Origin: Bacteroidales bacterium
GTDB taxonomy: Bacteria > Bacteroidota > Bacteroidia > Bacteroidales > UBA932
Length of the DNA: 64,000 nt
Assembly (NCBI GenBank): GCA_017469745.1
Contig: JAFUFS010000028.1
Span: 89,988 to 153,987 of the forward strand
Reading direction: 5' to 3'
Positions 29,016-36,836 of this stretch are shown here, in pieces. The position numbers and the translations under genes are program-made. The notes beneath the pieces were generated by a model, which saw nothing but the letters and a program-made list of their open reading frames with translations, was not told the origin of the DNA and did no database searches. Numbering within the stretch: position 1 is the first letter of the stretch; each line of letters starts with the position of its first letter.

Positions 29016-30143
29016 ATGATGAAAAGAATTCTGATCGCATCGCTTGTCGCATTCACGGCTTTCTGTCTGGGTGCTAGATGCGAGACAATTGACGGCTCGG
29101 ACAGCAGGATTACGTACATAGGCAGGACGGCAGTAAAAGGCAGCAGCGTTTCCTTCGACTGGACAGGGGTCTACCTTCGTGTCAGATTCCAGGGCAATTC
29201 CCTGAGTGTCAAGGTTTCGGACTCCAAGAAAGACTACTACAACGTCTGGCTCGACTCCCCCATGACCCAAAAGGCTGACAAGGTCGTCGCCGTCCACGGC
29301 AGCGACTCGACCATCGTCCTGTTCAGCACCGAGGAACTTCAGGCAAGGTTCGGGAAGGACCGTAAAGCCTTGCGTGAGCCGCACCAGGTCATTATCCAGA
29401 AGCGTACGGAAGGATCGCAGGGAACAACAACCATCCATGAGTTCTCAACCGACGGAACCTTCCTCCAGGCAGATGCTCCGAAAGGCAGGGTGATCGAGTT
29501 CATCGGCGATTCCTACACCTGCGGCTACGGCACGGAGGCATCGAACACGGATCGCTTCTCCCCAGAAACCGAAAACCAGAATCTCACCTACGCCTGCGAG
29601 ACTGCTCGATTCTTCGATGCCGAACAGATTGTCCTGGCTCATTCCGGTATGGGAATCTGCAGGAACTACAACGGACCTCTGACTGAAGACAACATTGTCG
29701 AGCACTATCTCCGGACTTTCGACCAGGATCCCGACATCGCATGGGACGCACATTCCAGCAGCATCAAACCGGACATGACAGTCATCTACATAGGTACCAA
29801 TGACTTCTCGAGAAACATGCAGCCCTCGGAGAAGAAGTTCGTCGCCAACTACATCTCACTTCTCGAGGAAATCAAGGCCAATTACGGCGATGACCATCCA
29901 ATCCTCTGCATCTCTCCAAAGCACGACTTCCTTCAGGTCACTTACATCAGGAAAGCCGTTGAGACCTGCGGACTGGCAAATGTCCACTTCCTCGGGCTCT
30001 CTAAGATTGTCCACAACGAGGTCAGCGACCTCGGAGCCGACGGCCACCCGAACTACAGCGGGCACACCAAGATTGCCTACACCGTAATTCCATGCATCTC
30101 CACCATCATGGGCTGGGAGATGACCGCCAAAGAAATCAAATAA
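29016..30143 (+). CDS. CE2-like SGNH carbohydrate esterase
   Basis: Secreted or periplasmic esterase of 375 aa. Signal peptide at residues about 1-20 (MMKRILIASLVAFTAFCLGA). An N-terminal jelly-roll domain (about 25-135, TYIGRTAVKGSSVSFDWTGVYLRVRFQGNSL) precedes an SGNH hydrolase domain: block I IEFIGDSYTCGYGTE (catalytic Ser), block III VIYIGTNDFS, block V GADGHPNYSGH with the Asp-x-x-His catalytic pair. This two-domain layout is characteristic of CE2 acetyl-xylan/mannan deacetylases. The deacetylating role is inferred from the family. It is followed by a small membrane protein after 12 bases and an S9 peptidase. Confidence 0.82.
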   Translation: MMKRILIASLVAFTAFCLGARCETIDGSDSRITYIGRTAVKGSSVSFDWTGVYLRVRFQGNSLSVKVSDSKKDYYNVWLDSPMTQKADKVVAVHGSDSTIVLFSTEELQARFGKDRKALREPHQVIIQKRTEGSQGTTTIHEFSTDGTFLQADAPKGRVIEFIGDSYTCGYGTEASNTDRFSPETENQNLTYACETARFFDAEQIVLAHSGMGICRNYNGPLTEDNIVEHYLRTFDQDPDIAWDAHSSSIKPDMTVIYIGTNDFSRNMQPSEKKFVANYISLLEEIKANYGDDHPILCISPKHDFLQVTYIRKAVETCGLANVHFLGLSKIVHNEVSDLGADGHPNYSGHTKIAYTVIPCISTIMGWEMTAKEIK

Positions 30144-30155
30144 GTATTCAGGAAT

Positions 30156-30554
30156 ATGACTACAGGTAAGAAAATTCTCCTTTGGACCCTGCTCGGCCTG
30201 ATCCTGGCCGCAGGAATCTTCGTCTACTTCAGGTTCTATTTCGTCTTCGGAGACGGAGTCAAGGCCGGCGAGCTGAACCAGTTCACCTACAAGGGTTATG
30301 TCTGGAAAACCTATGAAGGCAAGATCATCCAGGCCGGATTCAAGGGATCAGCTCCCAAGACAGGCGGCAACGCTACGATCCAGTCCTACATCTTCGACTT
30401 CTCCGTTGCCGATGAAGAAGTCGCGAACGAACTTATGAGATGCAGCGGCAAGATCGTCGAGCTGCATTACAAGGAGTACCTTGGAGCACTCCCGTGGAGA
30501 GGCATGCAGAAGCATGTGGTCGACAAGATAATCTCAGTAACATCCACTGAATAA
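30156..30554 (+). CDS. Small membrane-anchored protein of unknown function
   Basis: A 132-aa protein with an N-terminal membrane segment (LLWTLLGLILAAGIFVYFRFYFVFG, about residues 8-32) and a soluble part of about 100 residues (GELNQFTYKGYVWKTYEGKIIQAGFKG; a likely beta fold ending YLGALPWRGMQKHVVDKI). It looks conserved in Bacteroidota but I do not recognise a function. Its stop overlaps the first base of the S9 peptidase start (30554), suggesting co-translation. It is probably periplasmic. Confidence 0.8.
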   Translation: MTTGKKILLWTLLGLILAAGIFVYFRFYFVFGDGVKAGELNQFTYKGYVWKTYEGKIIQAGFKGSAPKTGGNATIQSYIFDFSVADEEVANELMRCSGKIVELHYKEYLGALPWRGMQKHVVDKIISVTSTE

Positions 30555-32611
30555 TGAAACGTTTCTTAACATTGATCGCGCTCGCCCTGCCGGTGGCAGC
30601 GTTTGCGCAGACCGGGGTTGTGGCAACGCATCCCGAGAACAACGAGGGCAGGATGCTCACCATGGAAGAAGCCGTCATGGGCATGGGTACAAGACCCCAG
30701 GCGGTCGCTGCCATGTGGGTCGATGCCAACACCTATGTCTGCATGGAAGGCCGGGAAATGAAGGCCTACGATGCCATCACCGGAAAAGAAGTCGAATACA
30801 AGGCTGAAGGCCGCGGAGCCCAGGGTCCTATGCGAGGCGGAATGCGCGGAGCCATCCCCAACAAGAATGGCATCACTGCCTTCACCAAGGGCCAGAGCCT
30901 GTACATCAATGACAAGGGCACCGAAACCTGCGTCGCCCAGAATGAAAGCGACCAGATCACCTACGGCCAGAGTGTCAGCCGCAACGAGTTCGGAATCAAC
31001 GGCGGAATCTTCTGGTCCCCCTGCGGAGGGAAGCTCGCATTCTACCGCAAAGATGAGAGCAGGGTGACTGACTTCCCTCTCCTCGACATCTCCACCAGGA
31101 CCGGAACCTTGAAGAGCATCAAGTACCCGATGAACGGAATGGAAAGCGAGGAAATCAAGCTGGGAATATATGACCTGGATTCCAAGCAGACAGTCTGGTG
31201 CGACGTGACTGATTTCGGTTATGACCGCTACCTCTGCAACATCAGCTGGTCCCCGGACGACAGGTACGTCTTCATCCAGGTTCTTGACAGGACCCAGAAG
31301 CACATGAAGTTCAACATGTACAGGGCTTCTGACGGAGCCTTCGTCCGCACCCTCTTCACTGAAGACGACGACCGCTACGTGGAACCTTCGGATCCTGTGC
31401 GCTTCCTCAAGGATTCCTATTCATTCATCTACACGTCCAACGTGCGCGACGGCTACAGGAATCTCTACCTCTGCGACACCCTCGGCACCATCAGGCGCCT
31501 TACTTCCGTCGATGCCGACGTAGCTTACGTGACCAATGACGGAACCAACGTATTCTACACTTCTGCCGAAGTCTCCCCCGTCGAGAACCATCTTTTCAAG
31601 ATCTCCGTCACCGGTCTCAAGGGCCGCCGCGGAGCAGAAAACCTTGCCAAGGCCAAGTTCGGCAAACCAGTGAGGCTCACTTCCGAGGAAGGCTGGCACA
31701 GCGTCACCCTCAGCGAGGACTGCAAGAAGTTCATCGACAGGTACAGCAGCTTCAACGTACCTTCCGTGACCCAGGTAAAGACCACCGACGGCAAGCTTCT
31801 CCGCGAAATCGGAAGGGCCGACGATCCTCTCAAGGCTTTCAAGACCGGAAAGATCATGCTCGGCACCGTGAAGAGTGCTGACGGACAGTACGACAACTGG
31901 TACCGCCTCTTCCTCCCGGCCGACTTCGATCCTGCCAAGAAGTATCCCGTCCTCCTCTACGTCTACGGCGGTCCCCACTCACAGCTTGTGAAGGACAGCT
32001 GGCTCGGAGGAATCAGCATGTGGGAGCTCCTGATGGCCCAGAAGGGCTGCATCGTCTACATCCAGGACAACCGCGGAACCCAGAACAGGGGTGAGGAATT
32101 CGAAAAGGCGATCCACCGTCACTGCGGCCAGAACGAGATGGCGGACCAGATGGTAGGTATCAACATGCTCAAGTCCCTCCCCTTCGTGGATTCCGAAAGG
32201 ATCGGCGTCCATGGTTGGAGCTACGGCGGTTTCATGACGATTTCACTGATGACCCACTATCCGGAAACCTTCAAGGTAGGAGTAGCCGGTGGCCCTGTCA
32301 TCGACTGGAAATGGTACGAGGTGATGTACGGAGAGCGCTACATGGACACTCCCGAGACTAATCCTGAAGGTTTCAAGCAGACCAGCCTTATCGAGAACGC
32401 CACGAACCTCAAGGGCAAACTCCTCATCTGCCAGGGTGCCATCGACAACACCGTGGTCTGGGAGCACAGTCTCAGTTTCGTGCAGAAATGCATAGAGAAC
32501 AACATCCAGCTGGACTACTTCCCCTATCCACGTTCAGAGCACAACGTAGGAGGCAGGTGGAGGATCCACCTGATGGACAAGGTCACGGATTACTTCGACC
32601 TCTATCTATAA
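30554..32611 (+). CDS. Dipeptidyl peptidase IV-like S9 family peptidase
   Basis: Exported serine peptidase of 685 aa. Signal peptide MKRFLTLIALALPVAAFAQ (residues 1-19). The beta-propeller (about 30-430) is followed by the alpha/beta-hydrolase domain. The nucleophile elbow GVHGWSYGGF puts Ser556 at the centre, and the catalytic Asp and His lie in QGAIDNTVVWEHSLSF and YPRSEHNVGG. S9B/DPP-IV enzymes release N-terminal X-Pro dipeptides. The propeller's Glu-rich recognition motif is not obvious in sequence, so exact specificity is uncertain. Located after the CE2 esterase and the small membrane protein; these three may form one operon. Confidence 0.92.
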   Translation: MKRFLTLIALALPVAAFAQTGVVATHPENNEGRMLTMEEAVMGMGTRPQAVAAMWVDANTYVCMEGREMKAYDAITGKEVEYKAEGRGAQGPMRGGMRGAIPNKNGITAFTKGQSLYINDKGTETCVAQNESDQITYGQSVSRNEFGINGGIFWSPCGGKLAFYRKDESRVTDFPLLDISTRTGTLKSIKYPMNGMESEEIKLGIYDLDSKQTVWCDVTDFGYDRYLCNISWSPDDRYVFIQVLDRTQKHMKFNMYRASDGAFVRTLFTEDDDRYVEPSDPVRFLKDSYSFIYTSNVRDGYRNLYLCDTLGTIRRLTSVDADVAYVTNDGTNVFYTSAEVSPVENHLFKISVTGLKGRRGAENLAKAKFGKPVRLTSEEGWHSVTLSEDCKKFIDRYSSFNVPSVTQVKTTDGKLLREIGRADDPLKAFKTGKIMLGTVKSADGQYDNWYRLFLPADFDPAKKYPVLLYVYGGPHSQLVKDSWLGGISMWELLMAQKGCIVYIQDNRGTQNRGEEFEKAIHRHCGQNEMADQMVGINMLKSLPFVDSERIGVHGWSYGGFMTISLMTHYPETFKVGVAGGPVIDWKWYEVMYGERYMDTPETNPEGFKQTSLIENATNLKGKLLICQGAIDNTVVWEHSLSFVQKCIENNIQLDYFPYPRSEHNVGGRWRIHLMDKVTDYFDLYL

Positions 32612-32625
32612 AGAAAAATACTTCC

Positions 32626-33053
32626 TTATTCTGAAATCGGCTCGTACTTCGGTGCGAGCGATTTCATTACTACCCAACCGATAAGGTAGGCTACGGCGCA
32701 GTAGCAGAAGATGATGAAGTAGCCGGCGGGCTTGCCTTCGAATCCCATGAAGTGCATGTTGGACTCGCCGGCATAGACGAACAGGTGTCCGGCCACTTTT
32801 TGGAACAGGAAGGAACTGATGCAGATCACGGGGAACCAGGGCGAGATGTTTCGAGAGGCTGGGCGAAAGCATAGACAATCGCAAATACAGCGGCGATGTT
32901 ACCGTAATTGATTTCGTTCCAGTGGACTTCGGGCTTGATGAATTCATCCCAAGTGAGCTACAGTACCTGACGGTCCAGATAGTTGACCGTGGTGGCGAAA
33001 AAGATCATGGCACAGATAACCCACCTGTAATTGGTCATTTTCTCTTTGTTCAT
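32626..33053 (-). pseudogene. Remnant of an MFS sugar/hexuronate-type transporter with a large internal deletion
   Basis: On the minus strand, ATG at 33053 opens MNKEKMTNYRWVICAMIFFA followed by TTVNYLDRQVL, the classic first membrane helix of an MFS sugar-acid transporter. The next codon is TAG (32958-32960), where LTWDEF continues in the same frame to about 32850. From there the sequence shifts frame and reads the last part of an MFS protein (FLFQKVAGHLF; KPAGYFIIFCYCAVAYLIGWVVMKSLAPKYEPISE, ending at 32626). About 300 central residues are missing. So 428 bp keep only the two ends of a roughly 1.2-kb gene, with one nonsense and one frame change. It cannot make a working transporter. Confidence 0.8.
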
Positions 33054-33106
33054 GATCAGTGGCTGATTGGTTCACAAATATACAAATTAAAATATCTACC
33101 ATTCCC

Positions 33107-33136
33107 ATTGTAAATCCGCGGAAAATCGTAAATTTG
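33107..33136 (+). promoter_or_regulatory. Promoter of the EF-hand protein gene
   Basis: ATTG at 33107-33110 and TAAATTTG at 33129-33136, spaced by 18 nt. The start codon is 51 nt downstream. Confidence 0.55.
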
Positions 33137-33186
33137 TGCAGAGACACTCTAACTGAATCATAGTCAACAACCAAATCAATAAAACA

Positions 33187-33639
33187 ATGGCTTTTTCTTT
33201 AAATGACATCATCAAGCAGCAGGTCAGCTCTGCCGTAGGCGGCATCGAGATCCCTGCCGCAGTCAAGAACCAGGTTCTTGGCGGTCTTTCCGATTCCATC
33301 CTCGGCAGCCTCACCCAGACTGCAACCAAGGCCGGTGGCATCAACATCATCAAGGACCTCTTCGGCGGCAAGACTCCTGTCGAGAGCAGCCCGGTCACCC
33401 AACTGGCAGGCAACCTGTTCAACACAAACGTCCTGAAGAAATTGGGACTTGGAGCCGTCCTTGGAACAGCCCTCACAAAACTCATCCCCAACATCCTGGG
33501 AGGAGTGACCAAGGTGTTCAAGGATCAGAACGGTGACGGCAAGGTCGACATGAACGACATCCTTATCGCTCTCGGAGGTTCGGGACTCGGCAAGGGAATC
33601 GTCTCAAGCGTGCTTGGCGGTCTTTTCGGAAGGAAGTAA
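33187..33639 (+). CDS. Small Gly-rich protein with an EF-hand-like calcium loop
   Basis: A 150-aa protein without signal peptide. The first half is hydrophobic and Gly-rich with amphipathic helices (VLGGLSDSILGSLTQTATKAGGINIIKDLFGGK; LFNTNVLKKLGLGAVLGTALTKLIPNILGG). The second half holds one EF-hand-like loop, KDQNGDGKVDMND, with Asp1, Asn3, Asp5, Gly6, Asp9 and Asp12 in canonical positions (Asp rather than Glu in position 12). It ends in another helix, SGLGKGIVSSVLGGLFGRK. It resembles short conserved Bacteroidota proteins; function unknown. Own promoter; convergent with the DUF1460 gene, whose end is 2 bases away. Confidence 0.75.
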   Translation: MAFSLNDIIKQQVSSAVGGIEIPAAVKNQVLGGLSDSILGSLTQTATKAGGINIIKDLFGGKTPVESSPVTQLAGNLFNTNVLKKLGLGAVLGTALTKLIPNILGGVTKVFKDQNGDGKVDMNDILIALGGSGLGKGIVSSVLGGLFGRK

Positions 33640-33641
33640 GA

Positions 33642-34520
33642 CTACAAAGGTCTGACGACCTTGATTCCAGAAAGGTTGGAACGGGAGCTGACGTATTCTT
33701 CAATCGTCTGTCTGTCGATTTCAACCTTTCCGTCTTTCTGGGAGGCATGGATGAAACCCACCCGGCCATCCTTGACATAAGCGATTGCAACATGGGCTAT
33801 GTCCAGCCCCTTGACATTGGAGACATAACAGATTATGTCTCCTGTTTTTATCCCAGCAGCAGCCGATGCTACCTTGGACTTGGGGATAAAAGTCATCGGC
33901 TCCTTGTTGAGAGCTTCCTCAATCTCCGTTATCTTCTTGAGGTCAAGAGCAGCCCTCGGGATGTTGTCCGCATCCACCAACTGCTTGTAGCTCTTGTAGT
34001 TCTGCGACATGAAGTTGATCGGATGATCGTTTACCTCACCTCCGAGTTCCAGGGTGATGTCTTTGAGGACGCCTTCCTGACGGCGGATCCATTCAGTCGT
34101 GTAATGAATCCTGTCTCCGTAGGTGTACGGAGGTTTACAGCGATACCTCGTGCGAGCAACATGGGAGGCATAGTCCTCGAACGACGATGATCCATCCCGG
34201 ACGGTCAGGGCGAGATTGAGGCATGTTTCCACAAAGAGTATGCAGTCCGTCTTAGTAAGGTAGATCCTTAGCTGTTCATGAATAGGATCCTCCTCCAGAG
34301 TGCCTGCGACATAGGGCGTGCCCATAAGTTCCATGGCAGCCCTTACCATGAGTTCAGGTACAGGGAAATCCTTCCCTGCTCCGGACTCGGACAGGAGTGA
34401 CTTCATCACTTTCTCAGCCAAGGCACGGTCTGCTCCGGTTGTTATGTACTTCTGTCCGAAAGAAAACTGGCAGGACAGCATGGCAAATAGCGCCATGAGA
34501 AGGGTCATTATCCTTTTCAT
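33642..34520 (-). CDS. DUF1460 amidase-like protein (NlpC/P60 superfamily)
   Basis: A 292-aa exported protein. Signal peptide at residues about 1-22 (ending SFGQ). The family motifs are YLTKTDCILFVETCLNLALTV, with the predicted nucleophile Cys, and GLDIAHVAIAYVKDGRVGFIHAS, with the His. The RYRCKPPYTYGDRIHYTTEWIRRQE block is also conserved. Members are predicted N-acetylmuramoyl-L-alanine amidase-like or cell-wall peptidases; activity on peptidoglycan is inferred from the NlpC/P60-type fold. The start lies 27 bases after the end of the collagen-like lipoprotein gene on the same strand. Confidence 0.85.
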   Translation of the reverse strand: MKRIMTLLMALFAMLSCQFSFGQKYITTGADRALAEKVMKSLLSESGAGKDFPVPELMVRAAMELMGTPYVAGTLEEDPIHEQLRIYLTKTDCILFVETCLNLALTVRDGSSSFEDYASHVARTRYRCKPPYTYGDRIHYTTEWIRRQEGVLKDITLELGGEVNDHPINFMSQNYKSYKQLVDADNIPRAALDLKKITEIEEALNKEPMTFIPKSKVASAAAGIKTGDIICYVSNVKGLDIAHVAIAYVKDGRVGFIHASQKDGKVEIDRQTIEEYVSSRSNLSGIKVVRPL

Positions 34521-34547
34521 GACGCTAAAATAAGCAATTATTCCCGA

Positions 34548-36836
34548 TTATTCTCCCGATTTGTCCTCAGTCTTGTCGATTGCACATCCGAACAGGAAGG
34601 CAGTTCCGTTACCCCGCTCATCATCAGCTGAAGCATTGTAGACGAAAGTGTCATCAAGTCCATTGAAAATCACGAAGTTGCCGCCGACATCATCAATCGT
34701 GGTGGAAAATGCGTCGTAAATGTCAGTGAACACCACCGGTTCCTTCCATGAGATCCCGGTCTTGGAATCGATCAGGGAACCGTTGAAGAATCCCTTGGCC
34801 CTGAAAACGGAGAAGGACGTTGAAGGCCTGTTGGATAAATCCTTGTAACGGCAATAGTCATAAATGAACCGGTCGTCCTCCCATCTGCCGCTGTAACCGT
34901 CTGCCACCTCGAGGGCATCGATCGCTCCCCAGTCAAGTTCGAAAGTCAGCGTAGTATGCCCGCTTTTCCAGACATAGGAAGCCTTCCTGACATTCGATGG
35001 AAACTGTGTGATCGACGGAATATGTACCTCCTTGACCTCGTCTGAAACGACCAGTCCATAGTCCGGCTTGTAACTGGCTTTCAAAAGAGTCCCCCTGTTG
35101 AAATAAGTGAATGTGTCGTACACTCCGATCACTTTGGGATTCTCTCCGTCACCGAAGGAAGGCGAAGCGAACCACTCCTCTCCGACTGCCCTCGCAAAGC
35201 CGGGAACATCACCTTCAAACAGGTTGGCCATCGTGCTGAAGCATTCAAGTATGTCAGAATCCGTTGAAGAAGCCGGCGGCAGCTTGTTCGACACACCGGA
35301 TGCCGTTTTATACTTCTTTCTGAGGAAGAGGGCCGCACCTTCATTGCGGTAGTACTTGTAGACATCAGGTACATTGTGAGCGAATCCTACTCCCCTGTAA
35401 TCATCTACATAGCCACTCTGGTAGTTCTGGAGAAAAGCAGTATCCTCCATCATCCCTTCGACAATCCTGTGGATTTCATACCTGACAATCGAATTCCTTT
35501 TCCGGAGGGCGCCACCGATCAGTGTCATCTCCAGATCGACCTGGTACGGGACCTTGCATGTGGAAGCGATCCTCTCAGGCTCTGCCACGACTGTCTCGCC
35601 GAAAGAGAATGAAGAGGGTTTCACACCTGAACTGATGTCGTCCGGATCGTCGGCTGCAGACGGGGCCCCGGCGTACCATTCCGGTAGTTCGGATCTTGTA
35701 AGATAGATGTAACCCGAAGAGTCTGAAGTCTTGGTGTAGGTCCTGCTACCGTCCATGGTAGTGAAGGTTACCTCGCATCCTGGAATGATGACCGGGCCCG
35801 GGCCCGTCACGATGAATGCGGCTCCGCCGGAGAAAGGATTGACATATTCATAGGAAGTCGCGCCGCCGGAAGTGACGCTCAGCGCTATTACCGGGGCCAC
35901 GTTGTACTTGTCCTTGTCCACCCGTTCGGTGTACAAGGTGTCTGCAACGGACACTGTTCCACTGACTCCGTCTTTGCCATCCTTGCCATCCTTTCCGTCT
36001 TTACCATCCTTTCCGTCTTTACCATCCTTTCCGTCCTTGCCGTCGTGACCGTCACTGCCGGAAAGATATTCATAAAAGTCCTCGATGGAGATAGCATCAT
36101 CAGGCCAGGTCGGATAGTCCTCCAGGTCGTACACCCCGTTGCCGGGATTGGGCAGACCGTCTTCCGAGGTGACGTCGGCCACCCAGAGTTCATAGGCTGA
36201 AAGCCCGTTTGCCGGAACACCTGTATCTTCTTCCTCAATCCACCAATTCCCATTGTCTCCGACATACGGGCACCAGCCTTGTTCTCCCTGATCACCTTTC
36301 GGGCCCTGGGCAGGGACCTCCAAGTCTTGGGGATCACCGTCAACTACGATCCACCAGTTGCCGTTTTCACCAATGTAAGGAGTGCTGCCATCCTCTCCGT
36401 CCGATCCTGAAAGGAAATCGTAGAAATCCTTCTCCGAAACCCTCTCAGTGTCCCATTGGGTTCCTGGATTCTTCGGGTCTTCGACTCCTGTGAGGACATA
36501 TTCACGCCATAGTTCGTAGGCAGACTGTCCATCCTTGCCGTCACGGCCGTCCTTCCCTTTAAGATACTTGAAGTAGTCGTCCACTCCGGTCCCTCCGTCC
36601 CAGTCTGCGATCTGATGGTCTTTCACGCAGGAGACCCACAATTCATAGGCTGAGAGTCCGTCCTTGCCTGCCACTCCCTGAATACCCTGCTCTCCCTGTG
36701 GACCACGCGGAAGAGTCACTTCCAGCGAGTTGCAGGACGTCGCCAGGACAAAAGCTCCCATGAGCAGGGAAGCTAATGATAAGAATTCGTTTTTCAGGCT
36801 TTTAGGTATTATTGATTGTTTTTGAGATATTTCCAC
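34548..36836 (-). CDS. Collagen-like repeat lipoprotein
   Basis: A 762-aa surface lipoprotein. The signal (KNEFLSLASLLMGAFVLATSC) has its lipidated Cys at residue 35. Residues about 40-310 are collagen-like Gly-X-Y stretches (LPRGPQGEQGIQGVAGKDG; a GKD run of eight near residue 285) alternating with three SAYELW modules (each ending in a D-Y/F-x-x-x-L-x-G-x-DG helix) and two P-Y-I/V-G-x-N-G-N-W-W-I motifs. Residues 310-762 are a unique, probably beta-rich domain without a recognised fold. The 5' end overlaps the ompA stop by 28 bases. It may act as a rod-like adhesin or spacer anchored to the outer membrane. Function is inferred from architecture. Confidence 0.8.
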   Translation of the reverse strand: MEISQKQSIIPKSLKNEFLSLASLLMGAFVLATSCNSLEVTLPRGPQGEQGIQGVAGKDGLSAYELWVSCVKDHQIADWDGGTGVDDYFKYLKGKDGRDGKDGQSAYELWREYVLTGVEDPKNPGTQWDTERVSEKDFYDFLSGSDGEDGSTPYIGENGNWWIVVDGDPQDLEVPAQGPKGDQGEQGWCPYVGDNGNWWIEEEDTGVPANGLSAYELWVADVTSEDGLPNPGNGVYDLEDYPTWPDDAISIEDFYEYLSGSDGHDGKDGKDGKDGKDGKDGKDGKDGKDGVSGTVSVADTLYTERVDKDKYNVAPVIALSVTSGGATSYEYVNPFSGGAAFIVTGPGPVIIPGCEVTFTTMDGSRTYTKTSDSSGYIYLTRSELPEWYAGAPSAADDPDDISSGVKPSSFSFGETVVAEPERIASTCKVPYQVDLEMTLIGGALRKRNSIVRYEIHRIVEGMMEDTAFLQNYQSGYVDDYRGVGFAHNVPDVYKYYRNEGAALFLRKKYKTASGVSNKLPPASSTDSDILECFSTMANLFEGDVPGFARAVGEEWFASPSFGDGENPKVIGVYDTFTYFNRGTLLKASYKPDYGLVVSDEVKEVHIPSITQFPSNVRKASYVWKSGHTTLTFELDWGAIDALEVADGYSGRWEDDRFIYDYCRYKDLSNRPSTSFSVFRAKGFFNGSLIDSKTGISWKEPVVFTDIYDAFSTTIDDVGGNFVIFNGLDDTFVYNASADDERGNGTAFLFGCAIDKTEDKSGE
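35968..36053 (-). repeat. Tandem KDG-coding repeat (collagen-like)
   Basis: Nine-base units (about eight G-K-D codon triplets on the minus strand, consensus CCATCCTTT or CCGTCTTTA on the plus strand) repeat in tandem, often as 18-base pairs. Unit size is a multiple of three, so copy-number changes would lengthen or shorten the rod without breaking the frame. Confidence 0.8.

Noticed and set aside
28632-29438. 268-codon open frame on the minus strand
   Set aside because: It covers the porin N-terminus in another frame and is antisense to the esterase, with no independent motif.
35968-36053. Possible CRISPR-like or minisatellite array
   Set aside because: Units are short, contiguous, coding and without spacers; they encode a collagen-like GKD rod.
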